A stretch of 36,971 bases of DNA from a virus. The notes beneath the pieces are model-generated. The model was not told the origin of the DNA. It did no database searches and saw nothing but the letters and a program-made list of their open reading frames with translations. The stretch covers positions 1-36,971 of the IMG/VR virus record IMGVR_UViG_3300046467_001747, one strand, 5' to 3'. The translations under genes were made by a program, and so were the position numbers. Shown here piece by piece: positions 11,281 through 19,754 of the stretch (the stretch's first letter is position 1; each line of letters begins with the position of its first letter).

Positions 11281-11334
11281 ATGGCGTCACCCCACAAAAA
11301 CCTACCAGCCAATTTCCACCATAGAGGCATTACA

Positions 11335-11760
11335 GTGCTGAAACCCATAGTGATCCTCGATTGGTATTATAATGACAGCGGTTCCGAGCTTGGTTTTAGG
11401 GGCCAGAGTTATACGGACGCGCCTCCGTCGAGCGACCGAGACTTCCACCCGGATCGGCGCACCCTCCGAGCCGCCGCAAAGCAGAAGGCAGTACGTGCTG
11501 CACTACTGCAACTGTCCTATAAGCTGCAGTCCGCGCTGGAGTCGGCCTATGCCCCCAGGCCCCTTGCAACTCAGCTCAAGCTCAAGTATGGGTTAATAGC
11601 CGGGATTGTAGCTCGCGGTTGGCCCCCCAAGGACCCTGCCGAGTTGGAGAAGCTAGTAGCTGTATCCACAAAGCTACTGGCCACTGCTCACAAGGCATTT
11701 ATGATTCTGTATTCGCACCCCAAGGATAAGAGCGCGTGGCTGTGCAATCTCGAAAGATAA
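11335..11760 (+). CDS. Hypothetical protein, first gene of the late operon
   Basis: I prefer GTG 11335, preceded by AGAGG at a 7-base distance, giving 141 residues. An in-frame ATG at 11281 lies at the edge of the repeat array and has no ribosome site. The protein begins VLKPIVILDWYYND, then is helical and basic (RTLRAAAKQKAVRAALLQLS, LVAVSTKLLATAHKAFMILY). No family is recognised. Its position ahead of the terminase genes suggests a packaging or late-regulation role. It overlaps the next gene by 25 bases. Confidence 0.62.
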   Translation: MLKPIVILDWYYNDSGSELGFRGQSYTDAPPSSDRDFHPDRRTLRAAAKQKAVRAALLQLSYKLQSALESAYAPRPLATQLKLKYGLIAGIVARGWPPKDPAELEKLVAVSTKLLATAHKAFMILYSHPKDKSAWLCNLER

Positions 11761-12167
11761 GCGGCCCACTGTTTCTCCCTGAGCTTGAGGAGATGTTGGC
11801 GCCGCTCTCTCGCAGGCAAATCACATATCTAGTTCGTCAAAGAGAAAAGCAACTCAGCGAGAAAATTTTTTTGGGCGGCGGCAAGGGTTGCCCTCTTTAC
11901 CTGACGCTCCCTGTGCTTTCCAAGTACTTTCCAGAGTTTGTGGACAATAGGTTTGAGTTGACGAACATGCTTCAGGAGCACCTGGAGGATATTGACCGTA
12001 GCCAATCGGAAATGAAAAAGGCTATAGTTAGCAACAGGAAGACACTAAACAAGCTATTGGGTAGTAATGGAACTCACACCGGAGCAAATGGAGCGCGTCA
12101 GCGAAGCACTCAAGCGAGGGGCACCTCGCATGCGAGCGTTAAAGTCGGCGGGTATAAGTACGGGTGA
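11736..12167 (+). CDS. Hypothetical protein upstream of the terminase small subunit
   Basis: This protein has 143 residues and starts at GTG 11736 after AAGGAT. It contains LSRRQITYLVRQREKQLSEK, which could be a helix-turn-helix-like DNA reader, then LPVLSKYFPEF and a helical MLQEHLEDIDRSQSEMKKAI. The last ~35 residues, Gly/Ser/Arg-rich and compositionally different, are encoded within a 101-base overlap with the next gene. It might assist DNA recognition in packaging; that is inference from position. Confidence 0.58.
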   Translation: MAVQSRKISGPLFLPELEEMLAPLSRRQITYLVRQREKQLSEKIFLGGGKGCPLYLTLPVLSKYFPEFVDNRFELTNMLQEHLEDIDRSQSEMKKAIVSNRKTLNKLLGSNGTHTGANGARQRSTQARGTSHASVKVGGYKYG

Positions 12168-12507
12168 GTATCGCAAGATCCTACGGATGGCTTCGGACGG
12201 TGTTGAGCCGTACTTATCGTTCGTTGGCGCGGTGGATCGCGCGGAGACTGAGGCGCAGCAGCACCACGTCGGAGCGATTGCCACATCACCGGACTGGCGA
12301 GCCCATGCCTTTATCTTGGAGCGTCGGTATCCCAAAGAGTGGGGACAGAAGATCCAATTTGAGGTAAAGCGAGAGCTAGAGAGGGTGTTTGCCGTTGCCG
12401 AAGAAATCCTCCCAGAAGAGCAGTTCTTACGATTCCTCGAAGGTGTCAGCCGCCTCGATAGCCAAGAGGCTTCTGGACAAGAGGAAGAAGTACGCCCCCT
12501 GCACTGA
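12067..12507 (+). CDS. Terminase small subunit
   Basis: This protein has 146 residues. The N-terminus (LTPEQMERVSEALKRGAPRM, SAGISTGEYRKILR) is a helix-turn-helix of the kind that binds pac/cos DNA. It is followed by GVEPYLSFVGAVDRAETEAQQ and by SPDWRAHAFILERRYPKEWG, a pattern very common in phage small terminases. The C-terminus is acidic. It recognises the packaging site and recruits the large subunit. Overlap with the large subunit is unusually long (119 bases if its TTG 12389 start is right). The start has only a weak ribosome site and probably depends on upstream translation. Confidence 0.82.
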   Translation: MELTPEQMERVSEALKRGAPRMRALKSAGISTGEYRKILRMASDGVEPYLSFVGAVDRAETEAQQHHVGAIATSPDWRAHAFILERRYPKEWGQKIQFEVKRELERVFAVAEEILPEEQFLRFLEGVSRLDSQEASGQEEEVRPLH

Positions 12508-13867
12508 CCCGGTCGAGTTCATATCGAACCGTCTCGCGGTCCAGGTGATCCCCGACTACCAGCAGGATATCATGCGGGCTGTTGCGAACAACCCGCGCGT
12601 AGCGGTGAGGTCGTCGCACAAGACGGGGAAGAGTTTTTGCGCGTCGGCGCTCGCTCTCTGGTGGGCATCGGAGAAGCCGAATGGGCGCGTAGTTCTAACG
12701 GCCACGACGAACCCTCAGATCAGAAACATTCTGTGGAAAGAGATCAAGCGGCTGTCATATGGCCGAGGGTTCCCTCAGCCAGCGGAGCTGCCGGGGCTGG
12801 GGATGCAGTGGCCGGATGGTCGAGAGATCATCGGGTTCAGTACGAAGGAATCTGAGCGCATGGCGGGGATCTCCGGTTCAGACCTGCTGTTCATCGTGGA
12901 CGAGGCGAGCGGTGTGACGGAGAATATCTTCGAGGCGATTGAGGGTAACCGAGCTGGTGGTGCTCACTGTCTGCTGATTGGTAACCCGACGCGACCGTCC
13001 GGCACGTTCTACGATGCGTTCCACAGCAAGTCGGAGTTTTATAAGACGTTTCACGTATCGGCGTATGATGCGTGTACCTACGAGATCCCCGGTCTGGCGA
13101 AAGAGCATTGGATCGATGAGAAGCTTGCCGAATGGGGCGAGCACAGCCCGATGTTCCAGGTTCGCGTGATGGGTAACTTCGCGTCGAGCCACGAGACGAC
13201 GGTGGTGCCTCTGAGTTTGGTTACGGATGCGGTAGAGGGGTACTCCCACTCACCGCACGAGCCGTCGGCGCCGCTGCACCTGGGTGTGGATCCGGCCCGT
13301 TTCGGTGATGACGATGCGTGTATCGTTGTCAGGCGCGGACGACGAGTCGTGGAGATTGTAACGGCGTCGAACCTGGACAACGTGGAGTTGGCCGAGTGGG
13401 TTATCGACACTGCGAAGCGACACCACAGGTCGAGTGAGCAGTCAGCGGTATGCAAGATTGACGCGATTGGTGTAGGATCCGGCGTTGTGGATACGCTAAC
13501 CCACACGGCACCGGAGGCCCTGATGAGGGTGGTCGAGGTTCAATGCAGCCAGGTGGCTGGCGACGAGGAATCGTATCACAACCTGCGGACGCAGCTGTGG
13601 TTTGGTATAGGCGAGTGGCTGAAAGACGGCGGGGTTTTCCCCGAGGACGACAAGCTCAGTGCGGATATTGTTAGCGCTAATTATGATTTTGACGCACGCG
13701 GTCGGTATCGTGTCGAGAAGAAGAGCGAGATCAAGCGGCGTTTGGGTCGATCTCCTGATCGTGCTGACGCGCTTGCGCTTGCGATTTATACGCCGGCACT
13801 CCGGCTAGCGTATGTTAATGGAAAGAAAGCCCGCAGCACACTGCGGATGGTTGGAAGAGGATTCTAA
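12389..13867 (+). CDS. Terminase large subunit (ATPase-nuclease)
   Basis: This 492-residue packaging motor has an ATPase half with a deviant Walker A SSHKTGKS (75-82), Walker B LLFIVDEAS (166-174) and the coupling region GNPTRPSGTF (198-207). The nuclease half has an RNase H-like set of acids: GVDPARFGDDDA (D301), KIDAIGVGSGVVD (D358) and SPDRADALALA (D460). The start is TTG 12389 with GAGAGGG just upstream; GTG 12443 is an alternative. Conserved sequence only begins near residue 40, so the exact start is uncertain. It cuts concatemers and pumps DNA into the prohead. Confidence 0.93.
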   Translation: MPLPKKSSQKSSSYDSSKVSAASIAKRLLDKRKKYAPCTDPVEFISNRLAVQVIPDYQQDIMRAVANNPRVAVRSSHKTGKSFCASALALWWASEKPNGRVVLTATTNPQIRNILWKEIKRLSYGRGFPQPAELPGLGMQWPDGREIIGFSTKESERMAGISGSDLLFIVDEASGVTENIFEAIEGNRAGGAHCLLIGNPTRPSGTFYDAFHSKSEFYKTFHVSAYDACTYEIPGLAKEHWIDEKLAEWGEHSPMFQVRVMGNFASSHETTVVPLSLVTDAVEGYSHSPHEPSAPLHLGVDPARFGDDDACIVVRRGRRVVEIVTASNLDNVELAEWVIDTAKRHHRSSEQSAVCKIDAIGVGSGVVDTLTHTAPEALMRVVEVQCSQVAGDEESYHNLRTQLWFGIGEWLKDGGVFPEDDKLSADIVSANYDFDARGRYRVEKKSEIKRRLGRSPDRADALALAIYTPALRLAYVNGKKARSTLRMVGRGF

Positions 13868-13869
13868 AT

Positions 13870-14193
13870 ATGGCACGCACATGGGGTGGCACACTTGCCC
13901 GTAAGATCACTGAGCAGTCGAACATCGCAGCAGACCTGCGCCCGCAGACGGGCTTCGCGACCCTAACGGCAGGCAAGACTGCTACTGAGATTACTGGTGT
14001 TCGCATCACGGCAGACACGACGTTCCATTTCACGCTGCGGGCTGTTGGCGGAAATAAGACGTCCTGTCAGTATGCGGCTGTCGACATTGTTCCCGGTGAG
14101 GTTGGTACTGCGGAGTTCAATATCGAGGGGTATAAGGAAGACAAGAACGTGGAAGACGATGGCAGCCAAGTTACCTGGATGCTGATCTCATGA
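13870..14193 (+). CDS. Hypothetical protein between terminase and portal
   Basis: This protein has 107 residues, and its ATG lies two bases after the terminase stop. It is rich in Thr/Ala/Gly with alternating strands (FATLTAGKTATEITGVRITADTTFHF is split by short turns; EVGTAEFNIEGY follows), suggesting a beta-sandwich like virion decoration proteins. No family is recognised. It overlaps the next gene as ATGA. Confidence 0.68.
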   Translation: MARTWGGTLARKITEQSNIAADLRPQTGFATLTAGKTATEITGVRITADTTFHFTLRAVGGNKTSCQYAAVDIVPGEVGTAEFNIEGYKEDKNVEDDGSQVTWMLIS

Positions 14194-14405
14194 CAACAGC
14201 CTGTTATTACGACAAGCCGGGACCGAAGTGCCCCTGCAAGTTGTGTTGCGTGTTGTTCGCGAGCGCTAAAGGGCAGTCAGCACCGAAGGCACCGCCGAAG
14301 GCAGCAGCCCCGCCGAAGCCGGCTGCGCCGCCGCCTCCGAAGATGCCGGAACCGTCCCAGTCAAAGCCGAAAGCTCGTAAGAGCCGCCCGAGAACAAAGA
14401 AGTAG
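14190..14405 (+). CDS. Small Cys- and Pro/Lys-rich protein
   Basis: This protein has 71 residues. The N-terminus holds a cysteine cluster (CYYDKPGPKCPCKLCC). The rest is a disordered Ala/Pro/Lys tail (APPKAAAPPKPAAPPPPK, then KARKSRPRTKK), strongly basic. It could bind DNA or the portal vertex, but no family is recognised. Its start overlaps the previous stop as ATGA, and a GTG start for the portal follows three bases after its stop. Confidence 0.6.
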   Translation: MTTACYYDKPGPKCPCKLCCVLFASAKGQSAPKAPPKAAAPPKPAAPPPPKMPEPSQSKPKARKSRPRTKK

Positions 14406-14408
14406 TCA

Positions 14409-15800
14409 GTGGGTATTTTCGCTCGCATGGCGACGGCGTTGACCCGCAAGGCACCGGCCCCTGAGCTGCCTGCGGCTCTAGCGCGGAGCCCGATCCATTC
14501 GATGATGCTCTCGGAGCAGTATCTTCGGATCGGAGGGGGGCTGACTCCGCGCCAGGTAAGTGCGATCATGCGCGAGGCCGACAGCGGGTACGTGTACCGG
14601 CTGGTGGATCTGGCGAACGAGTCGAGGCAGAAGGACTGTCACGTACAGGCTCTGCTGCACACGCGCGAGAGTGCGCTCAGTGGTCTGCCATGGTCGGTGA
14701 CCCCGGCGGTTCCCTACGAGGGGTACGTGCCGACCGAGCGCGACAAGGAAGTGTCGTACTTCGTTGAGAGCGCACTGAAGAACGCCGAGGGCAACGGTGA
14801 GCGGTCGCGAGGGTTCACGGATCTGCTCAGTCACTTAGCTGGTGGGATCTACTTCGGCTACGCGGTAGCGGAGATCGATTACGAGATTTCGGACGGGAAG
14901 ATCGTTCCCAGTGGGTTCACGCCGATCAGTCCGCGCCGGTTCCGGTTCTCGCTGGATAGCGGGACGCTGCTGTGGTGGGACCAGTTTGGGATGCTCGACG
15001 GTGTTAACCTGCCGACGCGCTACCCGGACAAATTTCTCCAGCACCAGCCCCGTGTGAATGGGGACGTACCTGCCCGCGAGGGGCTCGTTCGGGTGCTGAT
15101 GTGGGCCGCGCTGTTCCGTAACTGGGCGATGGCGGATTGGATGCGTCTCGCGGAGCTGGCGTACAAGCCGTGGCGGATCGGGCGGTACAAGTCGACGGCG
15201 TCCACGAAGGACATCGAGGACATGGTGGACGCGCTCGAACGGCTGACGAGCAACGGCGTGGCGACGTTCTCAGATCGGGCAGACGTTCAGATCGAGTGGC
15301 CAGAGCGTGGCCGAGGCGGCAAGCCAGAGCACCACGACCTGAGTGAGTTTCTTGGGATGGAGATGAGTAAGTGTGTTCTCGGCCAGACGCTGACGGTCGA
15401 GCAGGGCGAACGCGGCGCCCGCAGCCTGGGCGAGGTCCACGACCGAGTCCGTAAGGACATCCGAGAGAGCGACTCGGTGGCGATGGCGGCGACGGTAAGA
15501 CGTGACCTCATCGAGCCGTTGGTGAGGTTGAACTACGGACCCGATCAGTTGGTTCCGTGGTTTGAGTTTGTAACCGAGGATGCGGTAGATCTTGGCGCGC
15601 TCTCGCGGGCCATCGAGGGTCTGGTGCGGGCTGGGTTGGATATTCCGCAGTGGTGGGTTCGTGATCGGGCCGGCATTGCTGCCCCCGGAGAGGGCGATGA
15701 GCTGCTTCGAGGGCAGGACTTTATTGATAGCGAAGGACAAGAGCCAGATGCAGATGAACCTGGACCTGATGACGGAGAAGGAACAGACGAGTATGAATGA
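14409..15800 (+). CDS. Portal protein (Mu gp29-like, DUF935)
   Basis: This protein has 463 residues and starts at GTG 14409 after AAAGAAG. Features typical of the DUF935 portal family are LTPRQVSAIMREADSGYV, LLHTRESALSGLPWSV, YFGYAVAEIDYEI, a FLGMEMSKCVLGQTLT region and the C-terminal GLVRAGLDIPQWWVRDRAGI. It forms the ring through which DNA enters the capsid and to which the tail connectors bind. It precedes the protease gene, with which it overlaps by eight bases (ATGAATGA). Confidence 0.92.
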   Translation: MGIFARMATALTRKAPAPELPAALARSPIHSMMLSEQYLRIGGGLTPRQVSAIMREADSGYVYRLVDLANESRQKDCHVQALLHTRESALSGLPWSVTPAVPYEGYVPTERDKEVSYFVESALKNAEGNGERSRGFTDLLSHLAGGIYFGYAVAEIDYEISDGKIVPSGFTPISPRRFRFSLDSGTLLWWDQFGMLDGVNLPTRYPDKFLQHQPRVNGDVPAREGLVRVLMWAALFRNWAMADWMRLAELAYKPWRIGRYKSTASTKDIEDMVDALERLTSNGVATFSDRADVQIEWPERGRGGKPEHHDLSEFLGMEMSKCVLGQTLTVEQGERGARSLGEVHDRVRKDIRESDSVAMAATVRRDLIEPLVRLNYGPDQLVPWFEFVTEDAVDLGALSRAIEGLVRAGLDIPQWWVRDRAGIAAPGEGDELLRGQDFIDSEGQEPDADEPGPDDGEGTDEYE

Positions 15801-17124
15801 CCTCGCGTCAGCAACGCTGTGCATGAAGGCACTTAGGCTCGAAGAGCGCCAAGCCGATTTCATTGCATCCACCGAGGCGATGGATGCGGACGGCGACATC
15901 GTGGAGCAGAACTGGGATTTGGAGCGTTACTCGAAGAACCCGGTTGTTCTGTTCGGTCACAACTCGCGCGATCTGCCCATCGGGCATGCGACGAACGTGC
16001 GTGTGATGGATGGGGCTCTGCAAGCAACGATTGTGTTTGCTTCCGAGAAGGCGAACCCGCTGGCTGAGCAGGTTTGGCAGAGCGTGCAGGAGAAGAACCT
16101 GCGGGCCGTGAGCGTAGGTTTCAAGCCGCGTGAGGTGCGCCAGGAGCGTCGAGAGGACAAGGACGTGCTGGTGCTCAGCGACAACGAGCTTTATGAGATC
16201 AGTGTCGTTCCGATCCCCAGCAATCCCGAGGCGCTGACTCGGATGAAGGCCCTGGCTACCAAGGATCCCGAAGCCACTGGCGCGTCGACCATGGAGCACG
16301 GGTGGACGTGTGACTCTCCCCCCGAGAAGGGGGCCGTTTCCTACCAGGCGTTCAAGCCGGTAGAGGAGGGGTCGTGGAGCGGCTCTAAGGCACGTAAGCG
16401 TATTGCCGACTGGGCGGGCGACGACTGGGGGAAGTATCGCAAGGGCTTCGCCTGGTATGACTCAGAAGAAGAGGACACTAAGGGAGCATACAAGCTGCCG
16501 CACCACGATATTCAAAGCGGTTCAATGGTTACCGTAAGAGGGGGTGTTATCGCCGCCGGGAACGCGCTAATGGGTTCTCGTGGTGGAGTTAATGTCCCCG
16601 AAAAAGATCTTGCTGCGGTAAAGGCCCACTTGGCCAAGCATTATCGTCAGTTTGACCTCACCCCGCCATGGGAGAGGGAAGAATCCGCCGATGGCGGGAA
16701 GGAGAAAGCAATGGAACTGGAAAAGACGGTTGCTGAGTTGGATTCTATCAAGGGTCAGCTAGCAGCAGAGAAAGAGAAGGTCGGGACGTTGAACAAGCGT
16801 TGCATGGACCTTGAGGAAGAGCGAAAGCAATACAAGGAAGAGGTCAACGTGTTGCGTGCCGAAGCTATCGGTAAGCGCCTAGAAGACCTCGTTGGTATCA
16901 AGATCGCACCTAGCGAGAAAGATACTCTCATTAAGTTGGCCGTTCAGTCGCCAGAGTTGTTCGAGGAGCACATGGGTGCCATCGAATCGCGTCCCGACAT
17001 GAACATCCTCAAGGCGGTCGTTAGTGAGACGGCTGAAGAGATCCAAAATCCGAAACTTCTTGCACTTGGCGAGACTGGCGGCATGGAGTTTGACGCCCTC
17101 GTTAAGCAGCAGGCTCTCAGCTGA
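15793..17124 (+). CDS. Prohead protease fused to C-terminal scaffold
   Basis: This protein has 443 residues. Residues 1-150 match the HK97-type prohead protease: VVLFGHNSRDLPIGHA with His56, LRAVSVGF with Ser107, and LYEISVVPIPSNPEAL. Residues about 160-290 form a second module (WSGSKARKRIADWA, GFAWYDSEEE, YKLPHHDIQSG, AVKAHLAKHY) often linked to such proteases. From about 306 to the end it is a coiled-coil, charged scaffold-like region (LDSIKGQLAAEKEKVGTLNK). ATG 15793 follows GGAGAAGGAAC and is preferred over a start at 15592, deep inside the portal gene. A strong internal ribosome site precedes Met307. Confidence 0.88.
   Translation: MNDLASATLCMKALRLEERQADFIASTEAMDADGDIVEQNWDLERYSKNPVVLFGHNSRDLPIGHATNVRVMDGALQATIVFASEKANPLAEQVWQSVQEKNLRAVSVGFKPREVRQERREDKDVLVLSDNELYEISVVPIPSNPEALTRMKALATKDPEATGASTMEHGWTCDSPPEKGAVSYQAFKPVEEGSWSGSKARKRIADWAGDDWGKYRKGFAWYDSEEEDTKGAYKLPHHDIQSGSMVTVRGGVIAAGNALMGSRGGVNVPEKDLAAVKAHLAKHYRQFDLTPPWEREESADGGKEKAMELEKTVAELDSIKGQLAAEKEKVGTLNKRCMDLEEERKQYKEEVNVLRAEAIGKRLEDLVGIKIAPSEKDTLIKLAVQSPELFEEHMGAIESRPDMNILKAVVSETAEEIQNPKLLALGETGGMEFDALVKQQALS
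16711..17124 (+). CDS. Probable internal-start scaffold protein nested in the protease gene
   Basis: ATG 16711 is in frame with the protease gene and preceded by GGGAAGGAGAAAGCA, a near-ideal ribosome site at a six-base distance. It would make the last 137 residues alone: an N-terminal coiled coil (MELEKTVAELDSIKGQ to RAEAIG), then a helical domain ending VKQQALS. Phage lambda makes its scaffold Nu3 in the same way inside the C gene. The nested product would supply excess scaffold for capsid assembly. This is inference from the site and the domain boundary. Confidence 0.55.
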   Translation: MELEKTVAELDSIKGQLAAEKEKVGTLNKRCMDLEEERKQYKEEVNVLRAEAIGKRLEDLVGIKIAPSEKDTLIKLAVQSPELFEEHMGAIESRPDMNILKAVVSETAEEIQNPKLLALGETGGMEFDALVKQQALS

Positions 17125-17142
17125 TTAGAAAGGTAAATAACA

Positions 17143-17574
17143 ATGGGTACCACAGCAGCTCGCAAACTTAACTACGCGACGATTGCCAACTATGACGTTG
17201 TCGCCGGGGCGACCGTGACGGTTGGCTTCGGTGTGACGATGGCAACGGCCACAACTGTTCAGAACGCAGCAGCGTCCTCTGACTTCATTATCGGTATTGC
17301 CCACACTAGCGCCACCAGCACCGTTGCTGGAGACGCGAATGTGGATGTGTTCCTGTTCGCGCCGGTTGTTCCGGTTGTCATTGCTACAGATGGGACAGCA
17401 ACTTTGGGAGCAAAAGCCACCTGGACCGACGACGCGGCGGCCGATGGTTTTACCAATGCCGAAACTCTTACCACTGCGGGTGAGCAGGGGATCTACGGCG
17501 TCTTTGTGCAGTCTGGAACTGCCGGGGAAATCGTAGGAATGCAACTAGCCTTAGGGCGTCACACGCACTCGTAG
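17143..17574 (+). CDS. Head decoration / capsid cement protein
   Basis: This protein has 143 residues and follows a clear AGAAAGGTAAATAACA ribosome site. It is Ala/Thr/Val-rich and almost all beta (YDVVAGATVTVGFGVTM, DANVDVFLFAPVVPVV), with a GEQGIYGVFVQSGTAGE segment, resembling the DUF2190-type capsid stabilising proteins encoded just before major capsid genes. It probably sits on the outer capsid surface. No lysine-rich or enzyme-like motifs are seen. Confidence 0.72.
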   Translation: MGTTAARKLNYATIANYDVVAGATVTVGFGVTMATATTVQNAAASSDFIIGIAHTSATSTVAGDANVDVFLFAPVVPVVIATDGTATLGAKATWTDDAAADGFTNAETLTTAGEQGIYGVFVQSGTAGEIVGMQLALGRHTHS

Positions 17575-17595
17575 GAACCGAGAGGACACAGACAA

Positions 17596-18777
17596 ATGTC
17601 AAAAATGATTCAATTGACCGACCATGACATGGCCGAGGTCACACGCTTAAGTGCTCTCGGATCCATGTCTTCAACTGATATTGCTGCTCAGCGACGCCGC
17701 TCAATGCGCCGTCAGGGGCTCAAGACCAAGGCTGACCAGTACGAAGAGTACGCGGCAACGGTAGACGCAGTGCGTCGTTCCGGCGATCCGCGTGCCATTC
17801 GTGCATGGGGAACTGCCAACCTCGCTCTCAAAGACATCCCGCCCGGTGAGGTTCATGTCGATGCGACGCTGAGCAACATGAGCGTCCAGTACGCCAACGA
17901 GATGTACATCGGTGAAGAGCTGATGCCCGTCTTGCAGGTGTTCAAAGAAACGGACGTTTACTTCAGCTACGGTCAGAGCGACCGGTTGCAGTATCCAGAC
18001 GACGAGATGGGTAGCCGTGGACAGGCCAACGAGATCCAAGAGACTCGCGGCACCACGACCTACGTATGTCGACCGTTCGGGTTCAGCAACTTCGTCTCGC
18101 GGCGAACGCTAACTAACGAGGACGCCCCTCTCGACGAGATGGTGGACTTGGTGGAAGCGATTGCTGAGGGCTTGGCGTTCCGTCGTGAGCAGCGCATCGC
18201 TGGCGTGATGAACACAGCCGCTAACTACGGCACCAACACGGCGGCCATTGCGGCGGCCAACCGTTGGGACACCGTGACTGGTGGCGATCCTATCGCTGAC
18301 ATTCAGAACGCGACCGCTGCCATCTGGCAGGGCCGTGGTCCTAGTGAGCTGGTGGCTTTCTGTAGTTTGGACGTGTATCAGGTTCTGAGTCGTCACCCGG
18401 CGATCCTCGACCTGTTCAAGTACAACGGCAGCAGCCCCGGTCTGGCCACCCCCGACATGATCGCGCGATTCTTCGACATCGAGCGTTTGTATGTTGGTAA
18501 GGCCCGTCAGGACGCGGCGGTAAACGAGGCGCTTCCGCCCAACTACACCCGCATCTGGGGTGACAACTTCGGCGTCTGCCGAGTGTCGCGTCGTGCGAGT
18601 ATCCGTAACGCGGTGTTCGGGTACACCTTCCGCCACGGTGCCATCCAGACGGTGGTTGACTATGATCCTCTCAAGGGTCATGGCGGCGGCTACACGGCGC
18701 AGGTGAGTGCCAGCGAGACGCACGACGTTGTTGCGTCCCCCACTGGGTTCTTGATCACCACTCCGGTTGGCCCGTAA
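17596..18777 (+). CDS. Major capsid protein
   Basis: This protein has 393 residues and sits after a GAGAGGACACAGACAA ribosome site. The N-terminus is charged and helical (TRLSALGSMSSTDIAAQRRR), possibly removed by the protease. The body reads like an HK97-fold capsid protein of the Mu or related type: YANEMYIGEELMPVLQV, FSNFVSRRTLTNEDAPL, EAIAEGLAFRREQRIAGV, IQNATAAIWQGRGPSELV and FGVCRVSRRASIRNAVFGYT. Its position after protease and decoration genes is standard. Confidence 0.9.
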   Translation: MSKMIQLTDHDMAEVTRLSALGSMSSTDIAAQRRRSMRRQGLKTKADQYEEYAATVDAVRRSGDPRAIRAWGTANLALKDIPPGEVHVDATLSNMSVQYANEMYIGEELMPVLQVFKETDVYFSYGQSDRLQYPDDEMGSRGQANEIQETRGTTTYVCRPFGFSNFVSRRTLTNEDAPLDEMVDLVEAIAEGLAFRREQRIAGVMNTAANYGTNTAAIAAANRWDTVTGGDPIADIQNATAAIWQGRGPSELVAFCSLDVYQVLSRHPAILDLFKYNGSSPGLATPDMIARFFDIERLYVGKARQDAAVNEALPPNYTRIWGDNFGVCRVSRRASIRNAVFGYTFRHGAIQTVVDYDPLKGHGGGYTAQVSASETHDVVASPTGFLITTPVGP

Positions 18778-18779
18778 TA

Positions 18780-19031
18780 ATGAGAAAAGGTCGCGCCAGG
18801 CGTAGTGTGGGCAACAAGTCCCTGATCACCCCCCCCGATCAGAAGGCCGATGTCCGCGCTGCGCCTGAGCGTTACGTCCGATGGCGTAACGACACGGGTC
18901 GTATGATCGAGCCCGTAATGGGCGGCGCGAAGGTTCGCTGGTGGACGCCCTTGCTCGTCAAGAGCGCACCAGAGAGCATGAGCGGCGACGCAGAGAAGGC
19001 GGGCCTTACTCGCCTGGGGTATGTTGAGTAG
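18780..19031 (+). CDS. Small hypothetical head protein
   Basis: This 83-residue basic protein is encoded two bases after the capsid gene and ends exactly where the next gene starts. It contains PERYVRWRNDTGRMIEPV and VRWWTPLLVKSAPES. No family is recognised. Its location suggests a head-completion or minor capsid role. Confidence 0.66.
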   Translation: MRKGRARRSVGNKSLITPPDQKADVRAAPERYVRWRNDTGRMIEPVMGGAKVRWWTPLLVKSAPESMSGDAEKAGLTRLGYVE

Positions 19032-19499
19032 ATGTACATTACCCTCAGCGACTTGGAAGATCGCATCACCGAGACGGTGGTGCGTCAGATCCTAGATGAC
19101 AACGTGGACGGGACGCCTGATGCGAACCCGCTCGCGCGTGTGATCGAGGATGCCGAGAGCTACGTTGAGGGGTTCCTGCGAGGGAACTACAGTCTCACCA
19201 CACTCCGCGCACTGGGCACATCTGCGCCTAACGAGGTTAAGCGCCTGTGTTTAGACATCGCTGTCGCTCATCTCTATGACAGGCACCCGGAGTATATCCG
19301 GGCTGACGGTATGAAGTTGATGGAGCGCGCCCGTCGCGATCTGATCGACTTGCGCAAGGGGGTAACGCGCTTGGACGTTGTGGGCTCACCGGAGCCAGCG
19401 GCCAACGAGGGCGGCGTGATGCTCAGTGGCGATCCAGAGGATCCGACACCCGTGCCTCCTAAGTTTTTCAACAACCCTGATAGTTTTGGGATTTACTAA
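19032..19499 (+). CDS. Head-tail connector (Mu gp36-like, DUF1320)
   Basis: This protein has 155 residues. It begins MYITLSDLEDRITETVVRQI and continues with EDAESYVEGFLRGNYSL, VKRLCLDIAVAHLYDRHPEY and MERARRDLIDLRKGVTRL, the all-helical pattern of the DUF1320 (gp436) family. It would form a ring under the portal. The Gly/Pro-rich C-terminus (SGDPEDPTPVPPKFFNN) looks like a flexible arm. It abuts the previous gene and overlaps the next by one base. Confidence 0.85.
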   Translation: MYITLSDLEDRITETVVRQILDDNVDGTPDANPLARVIEDAESYVEGFLRGNYSLTTLRALGTSAPNEVKRLCLDIAVAHLYDRHPEYIRADGMKLMERARRDLIDLRKGVTRLDVVGSPEPAANEGGVMLSGDPEDPTPVPPKFFNNPDSFGIY

Positions 19500-19753
19500 T
19501 GCCTAAAGGTAACGCAGCCGCAAGAACAGTGCTCCACGGAGCCTATGACGCCACTGTCGTAGCCGTAGCCGCCGTGTTTCCAGACGGCCCATGCCGTGCC
19601 CTGTATGTCGGGACTGGCGGCGACGTGACGATTGCGATGCTGGGAGGCACAGTGGTCGAGTTCGTTAACGTAGCGTCGGGCACGACGCTCGATGTGCAGG
19701 CTACGGAAGTAACGGCAGTAACGGGCGCCGATGACATTCTAGCCCTCTATTAA
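19499..19753 (+). CDS. Small beta-rich virion protein (spike-base-like)
   Basis: This protein has 84 residues. The pattern PDGPCRALYVGTGGDVTIAM, VVEFVNVASGTTLDVQA, EVTAVTGADDILALY strongly recalls a small family seen in phages and gene-transfer agents, called spike base proteins (RCAP_rcc01079 type). It is likely a trimeric beta structure anchoring a head fibre or spike. It is followed by a lectin-domain gene, which fits a capsid-surface adhesion module. Confidence 0.7.
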   Translation: MPKGNAAARTVLHGAYDATVVAVAAVFPDGPCRALYVGTGGDVTIAMLGGTVVEFVNVASGTTLDVQATEVTAVTGADDILALY

Positions 19754-19754
19754 G

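Noticed and set aside
10952-11341. 129-codon + frame and a minus-strand partner over the repeats
   Set aside because: The peptide is only a translation of the CTGTG tract and array words; such frames are repeat artefacts.
15592-15792. N-terminal extension of the protease
   Set aside because: These codons lie inside the portal gene and encode nothing like a protease N-terminus. ATG 15793 has a good ribosome site.
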